This document shows positions 27,244-36,681 of a DNA stretch of 64,000 nucleotides, piece after piece. This DNA comes from Nitrospira sp. (GTDB lineage Bacteria > Nitrospirota > Nitrospiria > Nitrospirales > Nitrospiraceae): the NCBI GenBank assembly GCA_005116955.1, contig SWDI01000005.1:459795-523794 (forward strand), given 5' to 3'. Under the pieces are notes generated by a model. The model worked only from the letters and a program-made list of their open reading frames with translations, did not search any database and was not told where the DNA came from. Every line of letters begins with the position of its first letter. Position 1 is the stretch's first letter. Made by a program: the position numbers and the translations under genes.

Positions 27244-28116
27244 TGTTCGAATTCTCTATATTGCGTTGAGTCCGTCGGAGAGAAATCCGGCTCATCGGGT
27301 GGCCTACCCGTGCGACCTCGGCAAGGACTATAGCGCGGAATACTGGGGAAGCAAAGGGGGTCAGGACGGAGAGACAATCGGTCCTGCACTTTCGTTATGT
27401 TTATTGCGCCGTGATTCACACCCTGCCCTTCTCGACTCGTTCCTACCGTCGCGTTCCTGCATACAGCGCCCTTGCGTACAATGTAGACTCGTTCCTGAAG
27501 CGGCCATTAATCGGGGCTTGGGTCATTCCCTCTTGAGTCATCATATACAACCAATTCTTCTCTCTTTTGAAGTCTCACCCCACTTGACAATACGCCTCCA
27601 GACTGCGCTATAGTGCGCACCCAAGGCCGGTCCACGGCATTGTATGCAAGGGCAAGATGGGAATTCTCGGGCTCAATCCATACTCCGTGTTTGCAACCGG
27701 CGCTGCTCCCCTCTCCAGGCTTAGTAGCCCTTCTTCACCGTGGACTCAGAATACCTTTCCCACCCTGCTCGTCTCTCCCTCTTTCGCCTCAGCGACAGGT
27801 CACGCTTTCAGTTCTGTTTCGCTAGGCATTCAACGCTTCCGATACATTCACCCAGAATCATCAATAAGAGGCTCCCATGTCATGGAGTAGTCTTCCTAGT
27901 CTTGCGGTACGTCATGACGGACATTCGATCTCGATTCTCCCAGCATTTCTGGTGCTGACGCTCTCGGCCTGAGGTGGAGAGGACAGCGGCCCTTGAAGTA
28001 ATTCAGTAGTCATGTCTGACATAAAAGTTCTTTTGGAAGAGACGTTCCGAATGAAAGCACAATTTAGCATTAGGCACATCGCGGCTTAGGAACGAATAAG
28101 GGTGGGGGGGGGCACT
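27244..28116. other. 873-bp stretch without a credible gene
   Basis: It holds the right copy of the direct repeat and a promoter-like TTGACA (27583-27588) with TATAGT (27608-27613) at a long 19-bp spacing. Open frames here (for instance 27212-27613 and 27657-27890) lack ribosome binding sites and protein-like composition. An untranslated RNA cannot be excluded. Confidence 0.4.
27316..27335 (+). repeat. Imperfect direct repeat, right copy
   Basis: CCTCGGCAAGGACTATAGCG, 1259 bp from the left copy, same orientation. It lies 73 bp after the ORFan stop codon. Confidence 0.5.
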
Positions 28117-30075
28117 ATGGTGAAGGCCAAAAGTGTTTTGCAAGCGGTTTGTGTTTTCTGCTTCATTAGCCTGATCGGTACTTCTGACGTTCAGGCTACG
28201 ACAGGCAATCCGCTCGTCGATACGGTCTGCCCCTGCAACGCAGGCTGGAAAAACCACGGAGAATATGTCTCGTGCGTTGCGCAGGCCTCAAAGAATGTCA
28301 CACCGGATAGTGCAAGGGGAGCGATCGTACGACAAGCCGCGGCCTCTTCATGCGGCGGGGGGGATGTGATAACGGCTTCTGCATCAAGTGACGTGACTGC
28401 TTCGGGAGCGGCGGTTGTATTACCCGACCGAGCCACCCTCCTGATCCCAGCCGGAGCCGTAACGGGCGGGACGGCGACGGTCCAGGCGGTTGAGTCAGCG
28501 GTGATGGACAGCCTAGGCCCAGAAGTGACCCCTGGGTTCGAGTTTCTGCCCAACCTCCCTAAGTTCAGGGTTCAGCTGGCGCAGCAACCAACCAAACTCG
28601 TACAGCTGGCCGTGGCCATCCCTAATCTCGCGGAACTGCTGCCGCCCACGCATGACTTGGTCATAACTATGCGGATCGACGAAGCAGAATCGGACGACGA
28701 AGCACCACACCCTGCTCTCAGAACGGTCGCGGGAGAAGTTTGCGAGGAAAAAACGGCGGTGTGCTTGTTCGTGCTGCCGAAATGGTTTACCGATGCAACA
28801 GGTGCAGGGCTGTTTCAAGTCCAGATCGGGCTCGGACGAGCACCAAACACCCCCCAGCCGGTCGCGTTGCATTGGTGGGACCGCCTGTTCGAATGGTTCG
28901 AGGCAGCCACGGCATTTGCAGCTGATTCGAAGTGGCATCTCTGGACGTTGAAGAGTCCAAATCCAGGAGGGGGTGAGGTGAGTCCTGATGCGTCGAACCT
29001 GCTTCATATTGGAGGAGAAATAGCTCTGGAGAGCGATGTGCCAGAGCTTGCCTCTCCATTGGGAGCGATACCGTTACAGATTACTTCGGACTTTGGACAA
29101 CGCCCTCCAGATCCTTTCAATCCGTCAGCGAGTAAATACCATCCAGCGGTTGATTTTCGTGCGAAGGACCCCCTTTTCGTCTATCCTGTTTTGAGTGGCA
29201 CAGTGACTGAGGCTAAGACAGGTACATTCCAGGCTGAATGTCCAGATAAAAAGCACCTGTCCACACCCCTGAAACAGGTCAAGGTCTTGAGCAACAACCA
29301 GCTGGAGGTCACTTATAAGCACCTCAGCGAGATAATTACTCAAAGTGCAGGGGCGCTCATTGGAAAAAGCGGGAACAGCGGGGCCTGTTTCTTCCACTTG
29401 GATGTTCGCATGCAATTTAAGGACGAATTCAATACCCGTGCAGCGATCGACCCCTGGCCGCTCATAAGCAATAACGTTAAGAAATTCGTGCAGAGCACGG
29501 GTGACCCTGTGACCCCAGATTGCCAGGGCTGTCGAGAACTCTTCCCCTTTGACTTTGCTGTCTACGTGACGGAGGGGAAATTTACTAACCCTGGAGTTTT
29601 TCTACCTTTTCAAGGCCTTGAGGGGAATTATTCGAATTTCTCTTCTGGTCAGACACAGCATGTATTGACCTCTGCAGAGGGTACCATCGATTTGTCAAAA
29701 TACCCAAAAGAAGTAACGAATGGCAAATATGTTGTACGCATAACCCTCTGCTCCGATAGCATCGGCGGCTGTCGGAAGGTGCGGGACTGGAAAATCACTC
29801 CGGGCAACACCAATCCCTGGGTTGGGACGTGGAGTGGTTCAACAACTTCATCGTGTGGTGCCTACTCTGGACCCGTCACTCTTACGATCACGTCAGGAGG
29901 TGGCAACCTTTTGAATTTCACCTCTGTGTGGAATGGGGGCAGCGCTTCCTTTTCGGGATCATATTCAGGCAACACAGCTACATCGGAGTTAGGGTCCACT
30001 TACGCGCTCAACGGTAACACAATAACTGTAGCCTATCCCCCTGCGTGCCAAACGGCAACGGTAACTCGGCAGTGA
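28117..30075 (+). CDS. Secreted M23/LytM-like protein with a replaced catalytic His
   Basis: 652 residues from the ATG at 28117 (a GTG at 28102 is possible). A signal peptide ends near VQA (about residue 27). Residues 100-200 form a beta-sandwich (IPAGAVTGGTATVQAVES). The M23 domain (about 315-440) keeps H342 and D346 (HPAVD), H402 (KHLS) and H427. The first His of the usual HxH is Phe (F425 in FFHLDVR), so zinc could still bind but the peptidase may be inactive. Two further beta domains follow; the last (about 565-652) is Gly/Ser/Thr rich. It is the last gene before attR and counts as cargo; a cell-wall-binding role is inferred. Confidence 0.75.
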   Translation: MVKAKSVLQAVCVFCFISLIGTSDVQATTGNPLVDTVCPCNAGWKNHGEYVSCVAQASKNVTPDSARGAIVRQAAASSCGGGDVITASASSDVTASGAAVVLPDRATLLIPAGAVTGGTATVQAVESAVMDSLGPEVTPGFEFLPNLPKFRVQLAQQPTKLVQLAVAIPNLAELLPPTHDLVITMRIDEAESDDEAPHPALRTVAGEVCEEKTAVCLFVLPKWFTDATGAGLFQVQIGLGRAPNTPQPVALHWWDRLFEWFEAATAFAADSKWHLWTLKSPNPGGGEVSPDASNLLHIGGEIALESDVPELASPLGAIPLQITSDFGQRPPDPFNPSASKYHPAVDFRAKDPLFVYPVLSGTVTEAKTGTFQAECPDKKHLSTPLKQVKVLSNNQLEVTYKHLSEIITQSAGALIGKSGNSGACFFHLDVRMQFKDEFNTRAAIDPWPLISNNVKKFVQSTGDPVTPDCQGCRELFPFDFAVYVTEGKFTNPGVFLPFQGLEGNYSNFSSGQTQHVLTSAEGTIDLSKYPKEVTNGKYVVRITLCSDSIGGCRKVRDWKITPGNTNPWVGTWSGSTTSSCGAYSGPVTLTITSGGGNLLNFTSVWNGGSASFSGSYSGNTATSELGSTYALNGNTITVAYPPACQTATVTRQ

Positions 30076-30301
30076 TGCTGAGAGACGGTGGCCAATGCAC
30101 AAGGCAGCTTCTGACAAAGGGCTCTATTCTCATTAAAGAAATATAATGCTCACTATTTGACGTTCTCCTCAGTAAGTAGTGTTTCAGCACAAGCTGCTTA
30201 TTTCTTGGCAAGGGCAGGCGAATTCTGGGGCGAAATAAAGCCGGTTGGGGATGCCCTACTTTCCCCCATCTCGCTGAAGAGATTCACGCCGTTAAGGCAA
30301 T

Positions 30302-30347
30302 GGTCACCGATGGGTTAAATCGTGACCGAATCGCCTCCCCGCAACCA
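30302..30347. other. attR of the integrated element
   Basis: The core CTCCCCGCAACCA (30335-30347) repeats the tRNA-fMet 3' end; outside it the original flank continues. Inside lie GTTAAATC (30314-30321), the partner arm of GATTTAAC at 16499-16506, and an inverted repeat GGTCAC (30302-30307) / GTGACC (30322-30327). Confidence 0.7.
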
Positions 30348-30585
30348 ACCTTGTTTATCTTTCCTTCCAATAGCTTAGAACCTGTTCTCTTCTGGATTCC
30401 TATGCAGTGTAATGAGCCAGTCAGGCTAACACTGTGCTAGCTCCGTCCGGAACTCGATCAAGCATCCTGATGCCAGCGCGTAAACTCTTCGGATGCTGAT
30501 GGGCATATCGCATGACCATCGAAGCTGCTTTCTACCGCTCAAGCTTTTGCATGGTGTAGATATCGTCTGCCTGTCAGGTCTCACA

Positions 30586-30668
30586 CTGTGATCACATGCA
30601 TCTGGTCGCCACCGGCTGTGACCGATCGGTTAGCACCTGTGAGACGCATTGTTCGCGCCTGTGAAACG
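30586..30668 (+). repeat. Iterated CTGTGA motifs upstream of the CheY-like gene
   Basis: CTGTGA occurs at 30586, 30616, 30637 and 30659. The last two lie in 13-mers CACCTGTGAGACG and CGCCTGTGAAACG, 22 bp apart; the third gap is 21 bp. Spacing of two helical turns suggests an operator for a protein binding one face of DNA. Confidence 0.4.
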
Positions 30669-30859
30669 ATCACTCCCGCTGCTTGAATCTCTCCCGCACA
30701 CCGTTTCCGGCCTCCACCTCCATTTCCTCCGTGACCTGCGCGGCGCCTCGCTTCCCAGGCGCTTCCCCTTTAGGATTCAGCTTTTTATTGTAACTTGACA
30801 CATTTCACGTAGACTTCGACAGTCTCATTGTTCAAAGAGATGTTCACTGAAGGGGTTGT

Positions 30860-31222
30860 ATGGCCAGCATCTTAGTGATGGATGATGAGGCTCCCATTCG
30901 CGCATTATTGTCGACGGCTCTTCAGTCGGCAGGATACGCGGTGGTCGAAGCAGCTAACGGACGAGAAGGCCTACAGTTATACCGTCAGCGACCAGCGGAT
31001 TTGGTTATCGTGGATCTTCTGATGCCTGGATTGAATGGATCCGATACGATCATCGAGCTCACACGCGAATTCTTGGACATCAAAGTCATTGCCATCTCAG
31101 GAGTATTCGGTGAGGAATACCTTCGGAAGACGGCCCGGCTGTTGGGCGCACGACAGACGTTGCGAAAACCCTTTGGAATTGAGGAACTGCTGAGCGCCGT
31201 CCGATATGAATTGGCGCACTGA
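30860..31222 (+). CDS. CheY-like single-domain response regulator
   Basis: 120 residues, receiver domain only: acidic pair in LVMDDEAPI, phospho-acceptor Asp in LVIVDLLMPGLNG, conserved Lys in LRKPFG. There is no output domain, so it acts by protein contact or as a phosphate relay. AAGGGG precedes the ATG. It is convergent with amoC across a hairpin. No kinase is nearby. Confidence 0.88.
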   Translation: MASILVMDDEAPIRALLSTALQSAGYAVVEAANGREGLQLYRQRPADLVIVDLLMPGLNGSDTIIELTREFLDIKVIAISGVFGEEYLRKTARLLGARQTLRKPFGIEELLSAVRYELAH

Positions 31223-31365
31223 TCGACTCAGTTAGAATACTGGGGGAGATCTCTCGCGAGTCACAAGGGTTGTTTCAGACTCAGCAAGGCGAAAGCAAGA
31301 GCTCCTCTACGTTGCTCGATATGCCTCCTCACCTTCACCGGCAGGGTTTGTTTGGCCTTCGCTCT

Positions 31366-31410
31366 ACCAAAAAGCAGAGGGCTGGTCCGGATATCCGAAC
31401 CAGCCCTCTG
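31366..31410 (-). terminator. Terminator of amoC
   Basis: A perfect 12-bp stem CAGAGGGCTGGT (31375-31386) / ACCAGCCCTCTG (31399-31410) with an inner CGGATATCCG. Read on the minus strand it is followed by a run of five T. It lies 34 bp after the amoC stop. Confidence 0.8.
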
Positions 31411-31443
31411 ACTGCAAGCCCTACGCTAAGGTATAGCGTCTGT

Positions 31444-32253
31444 TTAGTACCCGGCCTTCGCGTTGGGGTTCACCTGGCTGGGGAACGGATCCAGAATGGT
31501 CTTGGGCGCGTTGTTCCAGATCACATCCGCCAGATTCGACATCCGGCTCACGATCTGCGCCGCGACTCCACCGGCCGCTCCGAACAGCCCGCACCAGCCC
31601 AACGTCACAAAGCCCCAATGCAACGGCGCCGCAAACAGCTCATCCACAAACCAGAACGCATGGCCCCACTCATTCAAGCCCACGTTCGGGAGGATCATCA
31701 TCGGCCCCACCACCGCCGCCACCAACGGGAACGACGTGGCTTGGCTGTACAGTGGCAACCGGGTCTGCGCATACAGATAACTCGACACGCCGCACGTGAT
31801 GTACAACGGGAACGTCCCGTAGAACGCCACAATGTGGCTCGCCGTAAAGCTCGTGTCCCGGATGATCACTTGATGCCACGCCGCATCCTGCTCCAACGTG
31901 TAGCTGCCCGCGTAGTACACGCCCCAGATGTAGCACGCCAACCAGCCCATCCAGTGAAAGTACCGCTTCAGCTCGAGCTTCGGGTCCAGGTTCGCCAGGT
32001 TCCGATCCCGCGTCACCCAGATCCATCCGATCGCGCTGGCAAAGAACACGGCGTTGGCCAGAATGTTAAACCGCCACAGCCCCATCCACACTGATTCAAA
32101 CTCCGGCGTCATGGAGTCGAGACCGTGCGAGTACCCAAACGTCCGCTGGTACAGCACCCAAAACACGCCAATTGCCAACATCCCAAACCAGCCGAGCTTC
32201 GCCGCCTTCGTGTCGTACCACTGCGAGATATCATACGCTCTCTCACTGGCCAT
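31444..32253 (-). CDS. amoC: Ammonia monooxygenase subunit C, stand-alone copy
   Basis: 269 residues with about six membrane segments, inner-membrane part of the copper ammonia monooxygenase. The three metal ligands known from PmoC are kept: D123 and H127 (QDAAWH) and H140 (FTASH), with the family spacing of 4 and 13. The signature [14 protein letters not shown] and the N terminus [14 protein letters not shown] also match AmoC. AAGGAGGTCACATT precedes the ATG. No amoA or amoB is near; the gene has its own leader and terminator. Comammox Nitrospira are known to carry extra single amoC copies, often thought to act under stress or starvation. Confidence 0.95.
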   Translation of the reverse strand: MASERAYDISQWYDTKAAKLGWFGMLAIGVFWVLYQRTFGYSHGLDSMTPEFESVWMGLWRFNILANAVFFASAIGWIWVTRDRNLANLDPKLELKRYFHWMGWLACYIWGVYYAGSYTLEQDAAWHQVIIRDTSFTASHIVAFYGTFPLYITCGVSSYLYAQTRLPLYSQATSFPLVAAVVGPMMILPNVGLNEWGHAFWFVDELFAAPLHWGFVTLGWCGLFGAAGGVAAQIVSRMSNLADVIWNNAPKTILDPFPSQVNPNAKAGY

Positions 32254-32639
32254 AATGTGACCTCCTTGTTAGACAAACCTCCGCATCGACGAACTCTTCA
32301 TAGCTGACCGAACCCCGCCAGTTCCTCCAGCACGTGGATTTCAAGAACTCATAGCTAAGTAAAGCATACTCCTCGAGCTATGAAGAGCTGATGAGGAATT
32401 CATGAAGACTTTTTAATGATCCAGCTGTACGCCTGATCTGAGCGCAAAGCCTTCTGTGAGCCAGCCCCTCTGGCCGTTTCCTCCTGCCAGCTCGACCCCT
32501 CAAATGACCTGACTGTCGCCAAGAGTGGACCACATGGCAATGTATTCCGGCAATATCCTCACACCCATCCGTCATCCGCAACTGTCGGCGGACAAGCGAT
32601 GCGCCCAAAGTGTCAGAGAGAGACGGTGATGAAACCTGT
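32254..32639 (-). promoter_or_regulatory. amoC leader with long-range inverted repeat
   Basis: 386 bp without a gene. CTCTTCATAGCT (32294-32305) and AGCTATGAAGAG (32376-32387) form a perfect 12-bp inverted repeat 70 bp apart. A shorter copy CTCATAGCT (about 32348-32356) lies between. If transcribed, the arms can pair into a leader structure that would hold the region just upstream of the amoC ribosome binding site. Confidence 0.5.
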
Positions 32640-33554
32640 TCAGGGGTGGTGAAGCAACTCGGTCGATATTAATGCGGCTGCTCCGTCCTGGTGAGGAACC
32701 GGTTCTTGATCTAGCCACGCATCGCCTTCCGGCGAATGACCAGCCTCTGCTGTTAGCGATGTAAAGTCAAAGAGTCGTGGATCCATCAAGAGCGAGGGCG
32801 CGACGTTGGTCAATGCCGCGGCGATACTGTCGGAACAGCCAGATGACTCTCGCTCCCATTGCTGAAGAAATGCTTTCACTTTCTTTCGCTTCAAATTCTC
32901 TTGAGAGCCGCAGAGGTCGCAGGGAATGATGGGAAATTCTCTCAGCTCCGCATATCGTGCAAGATCGGCTTCTTTCACCAATGCCAGCGGACGGATGACC
33001 AGATGCCGTCCATCCTTTGAACGCAGTTTTGGTGGAATCGCTTTCAACTTACCTGTATAGAAGAGATTCAGGAAGAGCGTTTCGATTATGTCATCCCGAT
33101 GATGCCCAAGCGCGATTTTCGTGGCCCCTAGCTCACCGGCGATACGATAGAGATGTCCCCTGCGAAGGCGCGAACACAACGAGCACGTCGTTTGTCCTTC
33201 GGGAATCAGTCGTTTCACAATCGAATAGGTATCGCGTGACTCGATGTGGAAGCGGACTCCTCTACTGGTCAGATAATCTGGCAGGACGTCCGCTGGAAAT
33301 CCCGGCTGCTTTTGGTCGAGGTTGACGGCAATCAGGTCAAAATGGATCGGTGCGCGGGGTTGCAGCACGAGGAGGATGTCGAGTAAACCATAGCTGTCTT
33401 TGCCGCCCGACAGACACACCATGACCTTGTCACCGTCCTCAATAAGGCGATAGTCGGCAATCGCTTGCCCCACCAGGCGGCAGAGGCGTGTCTGAAGCTT
33501 CTCGGTTTCTTCGTTGAGTTTACGACGTGGCGTGGCGGCCTCAGAGATAGGCAT
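32640..33554 (-). CDS. ttcA: tRNA 2-thiocytidine biosynthesis protein TtcA
   Basis: 304 residues. It thiolates cytidine 32 of some tRNAs, with an ATP PP-loop SGGKDS (49-54) and an Fe-S cluster bound by Cys in CSLC (124/127) plus a further Cys from PCDLC (212/215). [10 protein letters not shown] is the family signature. The ATG at 33554 (MPISEAATP) is chosen; a 51-residue upstream extension has no family resemblance. It is divergent from the phosphatase gene. Confidence 0.9.
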   Translation of the reverse strand: MPISEAATPRRKLNEETEKLQTRLCRLVGQAIADYRLIEDGDKVMVCLSGGKDSYGLLDILLVLQPRAPIHFDLIAVNLDQKQPGFPADVLPDYLTSRGVRFHIESRDTYSIVKRLIPEGQTTCSLCSRLRRGHLYRIAGELGATKIALGHHRDDIIETLFLNLFYTGKLKAIPPKLRSKDGRHLVIRPLALVKEADLARYAELREFPIIPCDLCGSQENLKRKKVKAFLQQWERESSGCSDSIAAALTNVAPSLLMDPRLFDFTSLTAEAGHSPEGDAWLDQEPVPHQDGAAALISTELLHHP

Positions 33555-33624
33555 GGCGCGATTGTAGCCGCTCTGAAGCTGTCCTGTCGACCGTCCGCTG
33601 GTACATGGAGCAGACGAACCGCCT

Positions 33625-34122
33625 ATGATGCAGTCCATTCTCTTTGTCTGCACGGGAAACGTATTCCGCAGCGTGACGGCCGAATATGCGGTCCGGGCAC
33701 AGAGCAATCCACAGTCCTGCTACCGAGTTGAGTCAGCTGGTATCAAAGCCTCGCCTCAATCAGTTCCCCTGGTGGTCTGTCACCCACTGATCCGGAAAGG
33801 CATCGACCCCTCTGCGCACATTCCCCAAGCACTGACCAAGGAACTGATCGATCGGGTTGATCTTATTATTGCCATGAGTCTGAACCATCGTGAGTTCATT
33901 CAGCGGCAATTCGGTCCGACGGTTCCACTCTTCAATGAGGTGGCACTCGGAAAAGAAACCCCGATTCTCGACCTGCACGAAGCTCTACCAGATTGGGAGC
34001 GTGATCTTGTCCAAGCACGAGACTATGTGGAGTCGGTCATCGACCACATTTGGGCATCCGTACCGGCATTGATGGCACGACTTTCACAGTTTCCTGGACA
34101 CCGAGAGCCCATGAAACCGTAA
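33625..34122 (+). CDS. Low-molecular-weight protein-tyrosine phosphatase
   Basis: 165 residues. The P-loop VCTGNVFRS at the N terminus gives nucleophile Cys9 and Arg15 (C-X5-R-S). A late DW-containing segment (LPDWERD) may supply the general acid. Homologues act on protein tyrosine phosphate, often in polysaccharide export, or as arsenate reductases; there is no kinase or export cluster here to choose between them. Confidence 0.82.
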   Translation: MMQSILFVCTGNVFRSVTAEYAVRAQSNPQSCYRVESAGIKASPQSVPLVVCHPLIRKGIDPSAHIPQALTKELIDRVDLIIAMSLNHREFIQRQFGPTVPLFNEVALGKETPILDLHEALPDWERDLVQARDYVESVIDHIWASVPALMARLSQFPGHREPMKP

Positions 34123-34261
34123 TCGCAGTTCAAACTGGAACAAGTGTGGACAATTTGTTCCTCCTCTCGCTCCTCGTCGATCAATCGCATCAGCCTCGCC
34201 AGCAGCTTGAACCAAGAATGCTATAGTTTTTCATGGGCCATACCGACAGGCCCTATGGAGG

Positions 34262-35335
34262 ATGAAGTGTCTCATGGACCGTACGGTTTCCGACGTGCTC
34301 AAGACTCCGGCTGTTGGCCACGACGAACCGACATGGGCCTCTTGGCCCGACGACGCATTGTTGGATCTCCCGATGTGCGGTCTGCACCTCGGACTCAAGG
34401 GTGGGTTTCTCGAACAACCGATCGCAGAATTGACCCGCGAGCTGGAAGAACGTCGCTTGCTGTTTCGCCCACACTTCTGGCTCTCCAATGAATGGTTCAC
34501 ACCCGATGGGGTTCCCGGCATTGCGATTCCCTTCTACCTCGCTCATCCTCGCCTTGCGAAACTCGAACTAGCCCAAATGCTCGAAGTCGAAGGTGGAACA
34601 ACGGAATGGTGCCTGCGCATTCTTCGCCACGAAGCCGGCCATGCCATCGAGAACGCGTACAAAATCCGGCGGCGCAAAACCCGCCAGCAGACTTTCGGCA
34701 AGTCGTCCCAACAGTACCCGATGTATTACTCTCCTCGTCCCTATAGCCGGAGTTTCGTCCGCCACTTGGATTTATGGTATGCGCAGAGTCATCCGGATGA
34801 AGACTTCGCCGAAACCTTTGCCGTCTGGCTGACACCCGACTCCCTATGGGAGGAGCGATACCGTGGCTGGCCCGTTCTGAAGAAGCTCAGATATGTCGAT
34901 AGCCTCATGAACAACCTCCAGGGCATCCCTCCCTCGGTCACGACACATGAAGAAATTGATCCGCTTCCCAATCTCAAGAAGACTCTTCGCGAACACTATG
35001 AGCGAAAGCGCAGACATTACGGCATCGAGCACCAGTCGCAGTATGACCCGGATCTCAAGCGGCTCTTCTCCCACCTGCCCAATCATGCCAATAGGCCAAG
35101 TGCCGCCACCTTTCTCAATCGGTTTCGCCGTGAAGTGCGACGCAAGGTCGCGAGTTGGACCGGCGAGTATCAATACACGATCGACCAAGTGCTGGAGGAC
35201 ATGATTCGTCGATGCCGTGAATTGAATCTTCGAGTCCCCGCGGCAGAAGAGCAGGCCAAACTTGATTTCACCATCCTCCTGACCGTCCACACCATGAACT
35301 TTTTGCGGAGTGGGCGCCATCGGGTGGCCTTATGA
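34262..35335 (+). CDS. Putative zinc-dependent metallopeptidase (HEAGH type)
   Basis: 357 residues from the first ATG; the ATG at 34274 is equally possible, since GGAGG abuts the first. The zinc site is HEAGH (123-127) with the downstream acidic segment DEDFAETFAVWL as likely third ligand. The fold matches the class of uncharacterised zinc-binding peptidases without signal peptide, so it is cytoplasmic. It overlaps the next gene by 4 bp (ATGA). Pairing of such a peptidase with an ATP-grasp ligase suggests action on a common peptide. Confidence 0.78.
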   Translation: MKCLMDRTVSDVLKTPAVGHDEPTWASWPDDALLDLPMCGLHLGLKGGFLEQPIAELTRELEERRLLFRPHFWLSNEWFTPDGVPGIAIPFYLAHPRLAKLELAQMLEVEGGTTEWCLRILRHEAGHAIENAYKIRRRKTRQQTFGKSSQQYPMYYSPRPYSRSFVRHLDLWYAQSHPDEDFAETFAVWLTPDSLWEERYRGWPVLKKLRYVDSLMNNLQGIPPSVTTHEEIDPLPNLKKTLREHYERKRRHYGIEHQSQYDPDLKRLFSHLPNHANRPSAATFLNRFRREVRRKVASWTGEYQYTIDQVLEDMIRRCRELNLRVPAAEEQAKLDFTILLTVHTMNFLRSGRHRVAL

Positions 35336-36354
35336 AGCGACTGCGCGTCCTCGTTCTCATGCATAAAGACCTCGTCCCGCCGGAGCAGGTGAATGGTCAC
35401 GATCTGGAAACCGTCGCGTGGCGGACAGAGCACGATGTCGTCTCCACATTGAAGAAGCTAGGGCATGAGGTGCTCCCGCTCGGCGTGAAGAGCGATCTCG
35501 ACGTGATCCACTCTGCCATCGAGAGCTGGAAGCCGGACATCGCCTTCAACCTTCTCGAAGAATTTGATGGCATCTCCGTCTACGATCAGCACGTCGTGTC
35601 GTACCTCGAACTCCTGCACCTCCCCTACACCGGCTGTAATCCGCGCGGCCTGATGCTGGCACGGGACAAGGCGCTGACCAAGAAAGTGTTATCCTTTCAC
35701 CGCATCCCCTATCCAGAATTCATCGAAGTCCCTCAGGGGCGCACGGTCAGGCGGCCCAAATGGCTCTTCTTTCCATTGATCGTGAAATCCGTCAGCGAAG
35801 AAGCCTCATTGGGCATCTCTCAAGCCTCGATCGTAGAGGACGACGACAAGCTGAGCGAACGAGTGGCGTTCATCCATAATAATGTGGGCAGTGGCGCCCT
35901 GATCGAGCGGTATATCGAGGGGCGTGAATTCTACGTGGGAATCATCGGCAACGGCCAGCTGCAAGTGCTGCCGGTGTGGGAACTCATCATGGACAAGCTG
36001 CCTGAGGACGCCAAACGGATCGCGACCGAGCGTGTGAAGTGGAGTCGGAAGTATCAGCAGAAGTACGGCATCACATCACGAGAGGCTGACAAGCTGCCGG
36101 AGGGAAAAGCCGAAGACATTCAGGATTTATCGAAACAAGTGTATCGGGCGCTTGGACTCAGCGGCTATGCGCGGATCGATATGAGGATGGCAGATGACGG
36201 ACAACTCTATGTCCTGGAAGCTAATCCCAACCCACAGATCGCGGAGGATGAGGACTTCGCCGATTCGGCAAAGAAAGCGGACTATCATTACAAGGAACTG
36301 CTCCAAGAACTCCTGAACGTCGGTCTTCGCTGGCGCCCGGCTAAAGCAGCGTAA
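35332..36354 (+). CDS. ATP-grasp ligase related to D-Ala-D-Ala ligase
   Basis: 340 residues. The N-terminal half resembles Ddl (EEFDGISVYDQHVVSYLELL; YTGCNPRGLMLARDKALTK). The ATP-grasp core includes FPLIVKSVSEEASLGIS and the metal site LYVLEANPNPQI. It joins a carboxylate to an amine using ATP. Its start overlaps the zinc peptidase stop, so the two are made together. It is more diverged than housekeeping Ddl and no mur genes are near; the substrate is unknown. Confidence 0.82.
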   Translation: MKRLRVLVLMHKDLVPPEQVNGHDLETVAWRTEHDVVSTLKKLGHEVLPLGVKSDLDVIHSAIESWKPDIAFNLLEEFDGISVYDQHVVSYLELLHLPYTGCNPRGLMLARDKALTKKVLSFHRIPYPEFIEVPQGRTVRRPKWLFFPLIVKSVSEEASLGISQASIVEDDDKLSERVAFIHNNVGSGALIERYIEGREFYVGIIGNGQLQVLPVWELIMDKLPEDAKRIATERVKWSRKYQQKYGITSREADKLPEGKAEDIQDLSKQVYRALGLSGYARIDMRMADDGQLYVLEANPNPQIAEDEDFADSAKKADYHYKELLQELLNVGLRWRPAKAA

Positions 36355-36681
36355 CGGAGAGAGACGGAGTTCTGGACAGATTATTTTCCATAATCCACGC
36401 GTTCGGCAATACCAATCATCTCTTCAAAACATTTCAACGATCTCATCCTCACGAGCGCAACTCAGCTCCACCTTCATGACAGCGCCAGTTTCCTCACGGA
36501 AGCCGAGGCCATGAACTTCACCTCATAAGTGATTCCATCGCCTTCTCATCAACCGCATTGAATCGGTGATGCCCATGGAGTATGGTTTACCGTGTGTCTT
36601 ACGTAGAGAGCTTGATGGGTCCCAGCCTGCTAGAAATCACTCTCAACCTGAGTCACTCCGAACAGGCTGAAGAAGGAGTAC
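36355..36681. other. 327-bp gap, nothing recognised
   Basis: No gene, repeat or clear promoter found between the ATP-grasp gene and the glycosyltransferase; short frames here lack start signals. Confidence 0.4.

Larger units (their letters stand above)
30076..30859. other. 784-bp gap holding attR and repeated CTGTGA motifs
   Basis: No credible gene. The left part carries attR (30314-30347); the right part carries four CTGTGA motifs (30586-30664) upstream of the CheY-like gene. The remainder shows nothing I can name. Confidence 0.5.

Noticed and set aside
27212..27613. 133-residue plus-strand frame after the ORFan
   Set aside because: Starts inside the ORFan in another frame; no ribosome binding site; low protein-like character.
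31270..32094. 274-residue frame on the plus strand
   Set aside because: Antisense shadow of amoC; Arg/His/Pro-rich translation typical of reversed GC-rich coding DNA.
32378..32608. 76-residue minus-strand frame upstream of amoC
   Set aside because: No start signal and part of the likely amoC leader/promoter.
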